This document shows, in pieces, positions 24,992-33,657 of a stretch of DNA of 57,207 nt (position 1 is its first letter; each line of letters starts with the position of its first letter). Source of the stretch: an uncultured Bacteroidota bacterium (GTDB lineage Bacteria; Bacteroidota; Bacteroidia; Flavobacteriales; Flavobacteriaceae); assembly GCA_902512755.1 (NCBI GenBank), contig CABXKB010000008.1:1-57207 (forward strand). Direction: 5' to 3'. The translations under genes and the position numbers were made by a program. The notes under the pieces are model-generated. The model searched no databases, was not told the origin of the DNA, and saw nothing but the letters and a program-made list of their open reading frames with translations.

Positions 24992-26033
24992 TCCCAAATC
25001 AAAAGTTGCCGTATACATGGAAGACCATATCGACAGTGATTATGGTAAAATGGGTATGGGAGTAGTAAGATATTTGAAAAATCCAATTGTTGGAATAGTG
25101 GACAGTAAGTTTGCAGGTAAAAACATAAACAGTATAGATGAGTTTAATGATGTTTCAAGAAATATTACTATTTATAAAAACTTAGCTGAAGTTATCAGTA
25201 AGGGTGCTGAGGTTTTAATTTTAGGAATTGCTCCATCTGGAGGAAGAATACCTGAATCTTGGAATTCTGTAATTAATGAAGCTCTAGATTCTGGTCTTAG
25301 TATAGTCAATGGCCTTCATGACTTATTAGAGCCTAAATGGAGAGACAAAATAAAAAATAAAAACACCCAATGGATCTGGGATGTTCGTGTACCTCAATTT
25401 ACCCCTGTTATTGCAACCGGGAAAGCTGCTAGTCTTAACAATAAGAGAGTCTTATTTATTGGCACTGATATGGCTGTTGGTAAAATGACCTCCGGATTAG
25501 AGTTATATGAAGATCTTTTGAAGCGGAAAGAAAATGTGGGGTTTATTGCTACAGGCCAAATAGGTATAACAATAATAGGAAAGGGAATTCCATTAGATGC
25601 TTTTAAATTAGATCACGCTTGTGGAGCAGTTGAGCAAATTGTGCTTGAGGAGGCAAATAAGGACATATTAATCATTGAAGGGCAAGGGTCTATTCTTCAT
25701 CCAGGAAGCTCAGCAACTTTACCTTTAATGAGAGGAAGTTGTCCCACACACTTAGTACTATGTGTAAGAGCAGATAAAACGACCTTAAGAAGTCCCGAAA
25801 ATATTAAAATACCTGATATTAATAAATTTATCGCTTTAAATGAATCCCTTTCGAATGTATTAGGCACTTATCCTAAAGCAGGCGTGATAGCAATTTGCGC
25901 TAATACAAGTATGCTTGCACAAGACAAAGCTTTAGGCTTTATCGAAAGTCTTTCAACTAAAACGGGAATAAAGGTTTACGACCCTGTTCGCTTCGGAGTT
26001 ACTGGAATCTCGGAGCTACTTTTGAAAGACTAA
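24984..26033 (+). CDS. dgcN: DUF1611 protein, DgcN-like
   Basis: The 349-residue DUF1611 protein has an N-terminal Rossmann-like part (VGIVDSKFAGKN, LILGIAPSGGRIP). Its C-terminal P-loop-type domain contains GTDMAVGKMTS near residue 162 and IIEGQGS near residue 233. DgcN, a member of this family, is reported to act on D-glutamate as an N-acetyltransferase together with DgcA. The overlapping gene pair here copies that arrangement. The stop overlaps the convergent dehydrogenase gene by four bases. Function by context is an inference. Confidence 0.82.
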   Translation: MLDPKSKVAVYMEDHIDSDYGKMGMGVVRYLKNPIVGIVDSKFAGKNINSIDEFNDVSRNITIYKNLAEVISKGAEVLILGIAPSGGRIPESWNSVINEALDSGLSIVNGLHDLLEPKWRDKIKNKNTQWIWDVRVPQFTPVIATGKAASLNNKRVLFIGTDMAVGKMTSGLELYEDLLKRKENVGFIATGQIGITIIGKGIPLDAFKLDHACGAVEQIVLEEANKDILIIEGQGSILHPGSSATLPLMRGSCPTHLVLCVRADKTTLRSPENIKIPDINKFIALNESLSNVLGTYPKAGVIAICANTSMLAQDKALGFIESLSTKTGIKVYDPVRFGVTGISELLLKD

Positions 26034-26950
26034 TACATTTTTTTACGACTAACTTGCTGGAGTAAAGGAAGTCCTTTTTCCAAACGATCAAAACAATCTA
26101 ATACTTGGCATGTGCTCTCTTTCGGATATGTCAGACTAGCAATGTGGGGCGTGATTTTGACCTTTGGATGATCCCACAAAGGACTATTTTTTGGCAAAGG
26201 TTCTTTTTCAAAAACATCTAAAAAAGCTCCTGAAAGCAATCCTTTATTTAAAGCTTTTACTATATCTTTTTCAACTTGTACACTTCCTCTAGAAACATTT
26301 ATTAAATAGGCAGGCTCTTTAAGTTTTTGAAATAACTTATAATTTAAAAGGGCATGAGTTTTTGGAGTATATGGAACCGTGCATATCAATACATTAATTT
26401 GCTCTATAAATTTATCAAAATCATTTCCAGTATAAGAAGGGAAATCAGTTTTTTTAGGTGAATTTGAGTAACCAACAACAGGAAACCCTAAATGATGAAT
26501 TTTATTTGCAGCATCCATTCCAAGGTGTCCAATGCCCAATACACCTACTCTAAGTGGACGTTCAAAGAATTCAAATTGAGCCCAGTGTTTTTTGTTTTGT
26601 GAAGCTTGAAATTCATACCAAGACCGGTGATAATTTAAAAGTGCCATTAGAATATAATTAGTCATTGAAAACGCCATTTGCGGGTCAACAACTCTGCAAA
26701 TTGGAATATGATCTGGGATGGTTTCATCTTTCAATATATGGTCAGCACCAGCGCCCATAGCAAAAATAAGTTTTAAATTCTTAAATGCTGTTAGTGACCC
26801 TTTGGGTTGATTCCAAACCATAGCACACAAGACTTCTTCAGGATATTTCGTTTTTGATCCAATAACTAGGGAAATATGTGGAGCAATTTTCTCAAAATTC
26901 TCTTTCCATTTTTGAGTAGGAGTCGGTGGAGCTATGATTGCAAAACGCAT
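26030..26950 (-). CDS. D-2-hydroxyacid dehydrogenase (GhrA-like)
   Basis: The 306-residue protein belongs to the NAD(P)-dependent 2-hydroxyacid dehydrogenases. It shows the dinucleotide motif GVLGIGHLG near residue 138, VSRGSVQ with the substrate-binding Arg near residue 225, DVFEKEPL with the catalytic Glu near 252, and ITPHIAS with the catalytic His near 272. The FEKEPLPKNSPLW stretch is typical of glyoxylate/hydroxypyruvate reductase A. It probably reduces a 2-oxoacid such as glyoxylate or a deamination product. Confidence 0.88.
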   Translation of the reverse strand: MRFAIIAPPTPTQKWKENFEKIAPHISLVIGSKTKYPEEVLCAMVWNQPKGSLTAFKNLKLIFAMGAGADHILKDETIPDHIPICRVVDPQMAFSMTNYILMALLNYHRSWYEFQASQNKKHWAQFEFFERPLRVGVLGIGHLGMDAANKIHHLGFPVVGYSNSPKKTDFPSYTGNDFDKFIEQINVLICTVPYTPKTHALLNYKLFQKLKEPAYLINVSRGSVQVEKDIVKALNKGLLSGAFLDVFEKEPLPKNSPLWDHPKVKITPHIASLTYPKESTCQVLDCFDRLEKGLPLLQQVSRKKMY

Positions 26951-27046
26951 GAAAAAAAAATTTACAATTGCTTTTTAAAGATAGGCTAATTTGTTTTATA
27001 CTTGAATCATGACACGAATGCCTTATTTATTGAAAGTGCTCGTAAT

Positions 27047-27496
27047 TTATTTACATTGATAATCTGCAGCTCGTGTGGCAATTTGATTATTCGGTTTTAT
27101 ATTTACTTTATAACCAAGCGAGTTTGCCCATCCTTTTGCGGCAGATATTAATTTGTGAGATTTAAAATTTTCATCCCCGTTGTAATCCATGTCGATCTCT
27201 ATTTTTATTGTGATTTTTTGTGTCAGCCATTCTGCAACATCAATACTATATTCGGCTTCTTTCCATAGGCGAGTCCAAATATCACGGATTATGTTTTTAC
27301 TTGATTTGCTAAATATATAGTGCACTCCTCTTGTACCTAGACGATATGCTATAACCGTAGTATAGCGTGTTTCTTTGTTAATGTTTTGGGAATCAGTTCC
27401 AATGTGAATTTCTGCATAGGGGTAATTTTTAATGACCTCTAGAGTATGATTTACAGGGTCTACACGATCACCTTTGATGTTTTTGAAAAGGAGCAT
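27047..27496 (-). CDS. RNase H-like YkuK/DUF458 family protein
   Basis: The 149-residue cytoplasmic protein carries the DUF458 pattern: IHIGTDSQN near residue 35 (acidic residue on the first strand), RYTTVIAYR, EIDMDYN near 112 and the closing AAKGWANSLGYKVNIKP with a Ala-Asp-Tyr end. The fold is RNase H-like. A ribonuclease role is inferred from the family and has not been shown. It is a single gene. Confidence 0.85.
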   Translation of the reverse strand: MLLFKNIKGDRVDPVNHTLEVIKNYPYAEIHIGTDSQNINKETRYTTVIAYRLGTRGVHYIFSKSSKNIIRDIWTRLWKEAEYSIDVAEWLTQKITIKIEIDMDYNGDENFKSHKLISAAKGWANSLGYKVNIKPNNQIATRAADYQCK

Positions 27497-27552
27497 AATT
27501 TGCCTCTAATTTAAAAATACTATTTTGGTAATAACTATATAATTTATGATTT

Positions 27553-27984
27553 ATGACTGAGCTTCTTTTCAATATTTGCAATATCACCATTCTGATTGTT
27601 TGGGCTGCTATTCTATTTTTTCCAAGGACTAACCTTTCCAAGCGTCTTATAGACTTTCCGTGGATTCCTTTAGTTATTAGTTTTTTTTATATCTACTTTA
27701 TAATTGTCTCTGGCGGACTTGCAGGAGCAGATTTTTCGACCTTGGAAGGGATAGTAAGTTTGTTTAATAAAGCAACTCCTGAATCAGCAGCAGCAGGATG
27801 GCTACATTACTTAGCCTTTGACTATTGGGTGGCTACGTGGATAATCAGACATAGTCAAATAAATGATATAAAACATATTTTTATTGTTGTTCCGTTACTA
27901 TTCACATTTATGCTTGGACCTGTTGGAATTTTGATTTATAGCCTTGTTTATTTTGGAAATAAAAAGCTTAAGAGGGCCAATTGA
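27553..27984 (+). CDS. ABA4-like (DUF4281) membrane protein
   Basis: This 143-residue protein has four membrane helices. It carries the ABA4/DUF4281 signature: FNICNITILIVW at the start, a central GWLHYLAFDYWVATWI with the conserved His, Asp and Trp residues, and GPVGILIYSLVY at the end. The plant relative ABA4 is needed for neoxanthin synthesis, and bacterial members are unassigned, possibly carotenoid-related. Its 3' end overlaps the convergent OsmC gene by 17 bases. Confidence 0.85.
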   Translation: MTELLFNICNITILIVWAAILFFPRTNLSKRLIDFPWIPLVISFFYIYFIIVSGGLAGADFSTLEGIVSLFNKATPESAAAGWLHYLAFDYWVATWIIRHSQINDIKHIFIVVPLLFTFMLGPVGILIYSLVYFGNKKLKRAN

Positions 27985-28372
27985 AAGAGATGTTTTGATT
28001 TAAATCAGGATGAAGGGAATGTGCTACAGGACAGCTTAGAGCAGCACGCTCCAAGAGGCTCCGAGTTTTGGAATCAAAGTTTTGTGAAAATGACACATCA
28101 ATTTTAATTTCTGTTATTCTTCTTGGCTCTGTTCCCATAACTTTGGATACTTCAGCTATTGTTCCTGTTAAGTCGATTTGAAGATCTCGCCCTATAATGC
28201 CCATGATGGTCAAAAGACAAGATGCCAATGCCGTAGAGACGGTATCGGTTGGAGAAAACGCTTCTCCCTTTCCTTGATTATCAATAGGCGCGTCAGTAAT
28301 AAAGTTGTTTTCTGAAGCCAAATGAGTGGCAGAAGTTCTTAGATCACCCAAATAAGTTACCGTGCTGGTCAT
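27968..28372 (-). CDS. OsmC family peroxiredoxin-like protein
   Basis: The start is set at 28372 (MTSTVTYLGDLRTSATH); a longer frame to 28414 would run into the upstream gene. The 134-residue product has the OsmC layout: GKGEAFSPTDTVSTALASCLLTIM with the first reactive Cys near residue 57, and LLERAALSCPVAHSL with the second Cys near 117. OsmC proteins reduce organic hydroperoxides with this Cys pair. It is probably co-transcribed with the small membrane protein just upstream. Confidence 0.9.
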   Translation of the reverse strand: MTSTVTYLGDLRTSATHLASENNFITDAPIDNQGKGEAFSPTDTVSTALASCLLTIMGIIGRDLQIDLTGTIAEVSKVMGTEPRRITEIKIDVSFSQNFDSKTRSLLERAALSCPVAHSLHPDLNQNISFNWPS

Positions 28373-28373
28373 G

Positions 28374-28616
28374 TTAAAAGATTTTCTGATACAAAAGATT
28401 TCCCACATGTGCACTTAAACCCAAAAAAAAGGGATAAATAATAAAAAGCCAAAGTCCGTCCTTAATACTAAGTTGATTCCAATAGGATAGGTTTAAAGAA
28501 ATGCCTTGAAGAAAATCATACCAGGTTTTACATTGAATTTTAATTGCGAATATATTAGCTATAATAGCACCTGTAAGAATAAATAAGCCCACAAAACATA
28601 AACGAATCATATCCAA
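28374..28616 (-). CDS. Small two-helix membrane protein
   Basis: An 80-residue protein with helices at about 5-23 and 53-73 and a short periplasmic or cytoplasmic loop (KTWYDFLQGISLNLSYWNQL). No family is firmly recognised. It lies directly before the OsmC start, so the two probably share a transcript. Confidence 0.65.
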   Translation of the reverse strand: MDMIRLCFVGLFILTGAIIANIFAIKIQCKTWYDFLQGISLNLSYWNQLSIKDGLWLFIIYPFFLGLSAHVGNLLYQKIF

Positions 28617-28666
28617 AAATAAACAACTTTGATTAGTATTATGTAATTTAGAAACAAACTCTAGCT

Positions 28667-28849
28667 ATGAAATTTAGATGGATGTTAAAAATAGTATTAT
28701 TTTTAATTGCAATTCTTTGCTTTATCGTTGTTGGGATTATGTACACCAAACTTTCTTTTATTGACTGGCCTTATCTAGCAGGGGGAGTAATTTTTTTAGT
28801 TTTGGGAGTTTTAGAAAGATTTCAAAAAAATAATTTAAAAAAAAGATGA
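28667..28849 (+). CDS. Small two-helix membrane protein
   Basis: A 60-residue protein with hydrophobic helices at about 8-26 and 33-50 and a basic end (RFQKNNLKKR). Its stop overlaps the ATG of the following M20 hydrolase (ATGA), a sign of translational coupling. No family is recognised; such proteins are often small inner-membrane accessories. Confidence 0.6.
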   Translation: MKFRWMLKIVLFLIAILCFIVVGIMYTKLSFIDWPYLAGGVIFLVLGVLERFQKNNLKKR

Positions 28850-30267
28850 AAAAATTTATTTTTGGGTTTATAGCCTTTATTACATTGATACCTCTTCAAG
28901 GGCAGAACAAAAAATCTATTAAAAATGACATCCAAGCTTCAATCGAGCGTCAGAAAGAGAAACTTATAGATATAAGTTATGCGATTTGGGAAGCTGCTGA
29001 GACATCCTTAGAAGAATTCAAGTCTTCAAAGCTTTTAATGGATTATGCACGTGAAAATGGCTTTGAGGTTAAAGAAAACATAGCCGACATACCTACGGCT
29101 TTTACAGCAAGTTATGGCTCGGGAAAACCGGTAATTGGAATTTTAGGAGAATTTGATGCAAATGCTGGAATCTCTCAAAAACTTAAACCAATCAAAGAAG
29201 CAAGAATAGCGGGTGCTGCTGGTCATGGATGTGGACATAACCTCTATGGTACGGCAAGTCTTGCTGCTGCAATAGCGATTAAAGAACAAATAGAAAAAGG
29301 AAAGTTAAAGGGCACAGTAATTTTTTATGGAACACCTGCAGAGGAAACCATTTTTGCAAAAGTTTGGATGGTAAGAGAGGGAGTTTTTGATCAACTTGAT
29401 GTATGTATGGATTGGCACCCTGGTGATACTAATGAATCAGGCACCCAATCTACTAAAGCACTAGTTGATTTTAGGGTATCATTCAATGGAAGTTCATCTC
29501 ATGCTTCATCTGATCCATGGAATGGAAGGAGTGCGGTGGATGCAATGGAGCTTTATACGACAGGATTAAATTATTACAGGGAACATATAATACCTACCTC
29601 ACGAATTCATTACCAATTTGAAGCTGTTGGAGATGTTGTAAATGTAGTTCCAGATTATGCAAAAATTTGGACTCGCCTAAGAGGTAATAGTGTTGAAAAT
29701 GTCAATGTACTTTATGATAGAGCTTTGGATATTGCAAAAGCAGCAGCCTTAATGACAGGAACTACCTATGAGACAAAACTTATTTCAGGAATTTATGAAA
29801 TTTTAGTTAATAGAACAGGTGCTGAAATAATGCAAAATAACATGGAGCTTTTAGAAGACATCTCCTATACTCCTGATGAAATTTCATATGCAAATACTAT
29901 TTTAAGTGAAACCGGAAAGCCTCAAATTGGGATTGATGGGGAATTAAAGCCATTAATGGAAACACTACCTGCAACCGGAGGTTCTACAGATGTAGGAGAT
30001 GTAAGTCAAGTTGTTCCAATTATTCGAATGTCAGCAACTGTTGCTGCAAAAAACGGCCCTTGGCACTCTTGGGCAGTAGTTGCTTGTACAGGAATGTCTA
30101 TTGGACATAAAGGGATGATTTATGCCGCTAAAGCATTATCAATGACAATGGCGGACTTATTTAAAGAGCCAAAATTGATTGAAGCAGTAAAAGAAGATTA
30201 TAAAAAAAATAAAAGCCCAAAGAAATATGTTCCTCGAATTGATCCTGGTCCTCCGACTCTTGATTAA
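28846..30267 (+). CDS. Secreted M20 family amidohydrolase (AbgB-like)
   Basis: The 473-residue protein has signal peptide MKKFIFGFIAFITLIPLQGQ. The M20 metal site appears as GHGCGHNLYG near residue 126, GTPAEET near 165 and WHPGD near 196, and the dimerisation domain begins with SSSHASSDPWNGRSAVDA. AbgB-type enzymes cut p-aminobenzoyl-glutamate; others cut acyl-amino acids or dipeptides. Export suggests that it frees amino acids, for example glutamate, in the periplasm. It is convergent with the alanine:cation symporter gene. Confidence 0.9.
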   Translation: MKKFIFGFIAFITLIPLQGQNKKSIKNDIQASIERQKEKLIDISYAIWEAAETSLEEFKSSKLLMDYARENGFEVKENIADIPTAFTASYGSGKPVIGILGEFDANAGISQKLKPIKEARIAGAAGHGCGHNLYGTASLAAAIAIKEQIEKGKLKGTVIFYGTPAEETIFAKVWMVREGVFDQLDVCMDWHPGDTNESGTQSTKALVDFRVSFNGSSSHASSDPWNGRSAVDAMELYTTGLNYYREHIIPTSRIHYQFEAVGDVVNVVPDYAKIWTRLRGNSVENVNVLYDRALDIAKAAALMTGTTYETKLISGIYEILVNRTGAEIMQNNMELLEDISYTPDEISYANTILSETGKPQIGIDGELKPLMETLPATGGSTDVGDVSQVVPIIRMSATVAAKNGPWHSWAVVACTGMSIGHKGMIYAAKALSMTMADLFKEPKLIEAVKEDYKKNKSPKKYVPRIDPGPPTLD

Positions 30268-30283
30268 TAATTTTTTTTCAATT

Positions 30284-31633
30284 TTAGCTAAACCATTTTC
30301 TTCCTTGCATTTCTTTTTTCACATGATTTGAAAGATATAAAATGCTAATCATATTCGGGATACACATTAATGCAAAAGATAAATCAATGATTCCAATAAC
30401 CACCTCTACCGTAACTAGGGCAGAAAAAATAATGCTTCCAACATAAAAATAGTTGTAGTAGTTACCCCATTTAATTTTGGTAAGGAATCCAAAGCATTTC
30501 ACTCCATAATAAGAATAGGTAAATAGAGTTGAAATTCCAAAAACAAAAACCATTAGTAGTAGTAAAATATCACCAAAACCAAAGAAAAGACGCCTGAAGG
30601 CTTCTAGAGTAAGAACAATACCATTTAGCCCCTCAACTTTATAGGCGCCACTGATAATAAGAACTAGCCCAGTAATTGTACAAACTAAAACAGTATCTAA
30701 TAAAGGGCCTAACATTGCAACTAAACCCTCGTCTGTTCCTTTTTGACTTTGAGATTGTCCATGATACATTGGAGCAGTTCCAATCCCACTTTCATTTGAA
30801 AAAACAGCTCTTCTAACTCCAAGTATAATTAATCCCCAAAAACCACCTGTAACGGCTGTTTTTAAATTGAAAGCTTCAAAAAAGATAAGTTTAAAGGTAG
30901 GGATTACTTCCCCTATGTTAGATAAAATCATATAAAGACCCATAAAAAAATAAAGGCCAACCATTACAGGGACTAAGTTGGAGGTAACTTTAATAATTGA
31001 TTTTAAGCCTCCAAAAATCACTAAAGCACTTGCTAGAGAAAGTAGAATTCCAAGAATTAATTTCCATTGGAAGTCTCCAATATTTAGATAACTATTTGGA
31101 TCTACAACATTCATAAAGGTTTGTGTCAATTGATTTGCAGTAAAAGCTGGGAGTACTCCAAAAAGTCCTGCAATAGAAAACCATACAGCTAGAGACTTAC
31201 CCCATTTATTTATTCCTATTTTCATATAGTACATAGGGCCCCCTAGGGGCTCTCCGTCTGCTTCAATTTCTCTAAGTTGAACCGCAAGAGTACAAGAATA
31301 AAATTTAATAATCATTCCTATTGCTGCAGTAATCCACATCCACACTAAAACCCCTGGGCCCCCCATATGGATAGCTATAGCAACTCCAGAGATATTACCC
31401 AAGCCTACAGTAGCAGCTAGGACAGCTGAAAGGGCTTGAAAACGAGAAATACCTTTATTTTCTTCTTTAGAAAAAAGCAGTTTAAAAGCTTTTTTTATTT
31501 TCAGCAAGGGATAACCTCTACTTTGGAGACTTAAATAAAGGCCACCCCCTATAATGGCAAAAAGCATGAACCACTCCAGAGGTTTAATCAAGTTTTGTAA
31601 AAGTAACTCTAGATTAGATATCCATTCTGTCAT
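30284..31633 (-). CDS. Alanine/glycine:cation symporter (AGCS family)
   Basis: The 449-residue transporter has 10-11 membrane helices and the AGCS pattern ALSAVLAATVGLGNISGVAIAI in helix 2, GPGVLVWMW, then EPLGGPMYYMK, and RRAVFSNESGIGTAPM. It imports alanine or glycine, L- or D-form, with sodium. It sits tail to tail with the M20 hydrolase, a likely functional link: hydrolysis outside, uptake inside. Confidence 0.93.
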   Translation of the reverse strand: MTEWISNLELLLQNLIKPLEWFMLFAIIGGGLYLSLQSRGYPLLKIKKAFKLLFSKEENKGISRFQALSAVLAATVGLGNISGVAIAIHMGGPGVLVWMWITAAIGMIIKFYSCTLAVQLREIEADGEPLGGPMYYMKIGINKWGKSLAVWFSIAGLFGVLPAFTANQLTQTFMNVVDPNSYLNIGDFQWKLILGILLSLASALVIFGGLKSIIKVTSNLVPVMVGLYFFMGLYMILSNIGEVIPTFKLIFFEAFNLKTAVTGGFWGLIILGVRRAVFSNESGIGTAPMYHGQSQSQKGTDEGLVAMLGPLLDTVLVCTITGLVLIISGAYKVEGLNGIVLTLEAFRRLFFGFGDILLLLMVFVFGISTLFTYSYYGVKCFGFLTKIKWGNYYNYFYVGSIIFSALVTVEVVIGIIDLSFALMCIPNMISILYLSNHVKKEMQGRKWFS

Positions 31634-31752
31634 ACTGAAAAATAGGGATTAATTTTTAGTTAGACTTGAAAAATAAAACTTACAAAGATATTTTATTATA
31701 AATATTTTGATTTGATTTAAAAAACTGTAAACTTTATTGAAAATCAAAAAGC

Positions 31753-32865
31753 ATGCAGACAAGAAGAGATTGGTTGCGGTCATCATTAGGAATAGGAGGC
31801 TTGATTCTTGCACCTCCCAACATTTTAAGTGCTCAAGAAAAAACAGATTTTATTCCCAGAAGTTTAGATTCTATAATTCGTTTAAGTTCAAATGAAAACC
31901 CTTATGGACCTTCCAAAATGGTTCAAAAGCGGATTAAAAACTCCTTTGTTCATGCTTGCAGATACCCTTATGCCTATTCGGATGATTTAGAATTAATTTT
32001 AGCTAAAAAACATGATGTGGATCCAGAATCTATTATCGTCACAGGAGGTTCTACAGAAGGATTAAAAATAACTGGCCTTACTTTTGCCTCAAATGGAGGA
32101 GAGATAATTTCGGGGAAACCCACATTCCTTGCTATGATGAAATTTGCTGAGCAGTGGGGGGCTTCGATTAATTGGGTTCCTGTTGGAGCAGATAAGGGAT
32201 ATGATTTGGATGAAATAGAAAAACGTATTTCTTCAAAAACAAAACTGGTATTCCTTTGCAACCCTAACAATCCAACGGGTACTTTGGTTCCATCAAAAAA
32301 ACTTGTTGATTTTTGCAATATAGTCAGCAAAAAAACTATAGTTTTCTCTGATGAAGCCTATTATGATTTTATTGAAACACCAAACTATCCGAGTATGGTA
32401 GAAGCGGTTAAACGTGGAGACAATGTTATAGTTTCAAAGACCTTTTCAAAAGTTTATGGCATGGCAGGAATGCGAGTAGGCTATCTAATTGCTAAACCAA
32501 AAATTGCTGACAAGATTCGTAAAAATATTGTAGCAATGAGTAATGTCTTAGCGGTTGAGGCAGCTAAAGAAGCTCTACAGGACAAGGCCTTTTATGAATT
32601 TTCTTTAACTAAAAATAAAGAAGCTAAAGCCAGAATATATAAATTATTAGACCATCTGAAATTGGATTATGTTAATTCACACACCAATTTTATCTTTTTT
32701 CATTCCCAAAAAGATATTCGTGAACTAGGCCCTAAAATGTTAGAAAAAGGTGTCCGAATCGGAAGGCCTTTTCCTCCCTTTTATGATTGGTGTCGTATAA
32801 GCACCGGAACCATAGAAGAGGTTGATATATTTATTAGTGGAATGTTGGAAATTTATGAAAGCTAA
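31753..32865 (+). CDS. Exported PLP-dependent aminotransferase (histidinol-phosphate type)
   Basis: The 370-residue fold-type I aminotransferase shows NPNNPTG near residue 172, a SDEAYYDF motif, and SKTFSKVYGMAGMRVGY with the PLP lysine near 230. Its N-terminus is a twin-arginine signal, TRRDWLRSS followed by a hydrophobic stretch GIGGLILAPPNILSAQ. It therefore probably folds with PLP in the cytoplasm and is exported. The closest class is HisC-like, but a biosynthetic role outside the cytoplasm is unlikely. Amino acid turnover in the periplasm is an inference from the neighbours. Confidence 0.88.
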   Translation: MQTRRDWLRSSLGIGGLILAPPNILSAQEKTDFIPRSLDSIIRLSSNENPYGPSKMVQKRIKNSFVHACRYPYAYSDDLELILAKKHDVDPESIIVTGGSTEGLKITGLTFASNGGEIISGKPTFLAMMKFAEQWGASINWVPVGADKGYDLDEIEKRISSKTKLVFLCNPNNPTGTLVPSKKLVDFCNIVSKKTIVFSDEAYYDFIETPNYPSMVEAVKRGDNVIVSKTFSKVYGMAGMRVGYLIAKPKIADKIRKNIVAMSNVLAVEAAKEALQDKAFYEFSLTKNKEAKARIYKLLDHLKLDYVNSHTNFIFFHSQKDIRELGPKMLEKGVRIGRPFPPFYDWCRISTGTIEEVDIFISGMLEIYES

Positions 32866-32867
32866 GA

Positions 32868-33539
32868 TTATTTTTCCTTAACAATTATATAAGTTGCCTT
32901 TACCCCCGTGGCGAGGTTCCATCGATTAGCACCAACTAATTGGCCATTATCATCAAATACACGAACTTCAGCAGTATTGGGTCCAGAAGTTCCTTGATTT
33001 AGAGCTACAAAATCAATCTTATTAAAGCCCATAACCAAATCAATGGAAATACTTTTGAATCTCTCCTGAAGAAGTACTTGCGAGACAACTTCTACATCAT
33101 TGAGCATAATGCGAATCAGGTCTCCATCAGGAGATTCGTGATCTCTTACCGCGATTTGGACAAACCTACCGTTATTTCTAAAATCTCCTAGATATTGATC
33201 AGTTTTAAACAAATTAGGATTCTTTTCCTTTTCAGGCTTTCGGTTTAATTTGTTTAAATATCGTTTGCCTGGATCTAAAAACTGTTCGTTTTCTCCAAAG
33301 CGAAGACGTGGATTTTCAATATCGTTTTTGGGATCTTCAAATTCTATTTTAGGATTAAAGAAATCCTCCGAAAGAAATGATTTTTCTTTTTTAGGCTCAA
33401 GTAAACCAGGCCCTTTTTTTTCAGTTGGGGATAGGAGGATTTTTGGAGGATCATTAGATTCAACAGTGTTTTGTCCCCAACATAACATTACTGAGAAAAA
33501 TAAACATATTGAAAAAAAAAGCCTTATTGCCTTCACCAT
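32868..33539 (-). CDS. Secreted protein of unknown function
   Basis: The start is taken at 33539 (MVKAIRLFFSICLFFSVMLCWGQ), which opens with a signal peptide; the frame is open 20 codons further. The 223-residue protein has a Pro/Lys/Glu-rich middle (residues about 25-120). Its C-terminal domain from about 125 (NGRFVQIAVRDHESPDGDLIRIMLND, GFNKIDFVALNQGTSGPNTAEV) looks like an all-beta fold. The domain is seen in other flavobacterial exported proteins but carries no function. Confidence 0.7.
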   Translation of the reverse strand: MVKAIRLFFSICLFFSVMLCWGQNTVESNDPPKILLSPTEKKGPGLLEPKKEKSFLSEDFFNPKIEFEDPKNDIENPRLRFGENEQFLDPGKRYLNKLNRKPEKEKNPNLFKTDQYLGDFRNNGRFVQIAVRDHESPDGDLIRIMLNDVEVVSQVLLQERFKSISIDLVMGFNKIDFVALNQGTSGPNTAEVRVFDDNGQLVGANRWNLATGVKATYIIVKEK

Positions 33540-33657
33540 TTTAATAATCCTTGCAACAAACCTAGTATGAAATCCACTTAAACTCAAGTGTTTTAACAAC
33601 TATTTAATCACGAAGGATCTTTTTATTTATCTTTAGCCAAATCAAATAAATAGTTTT

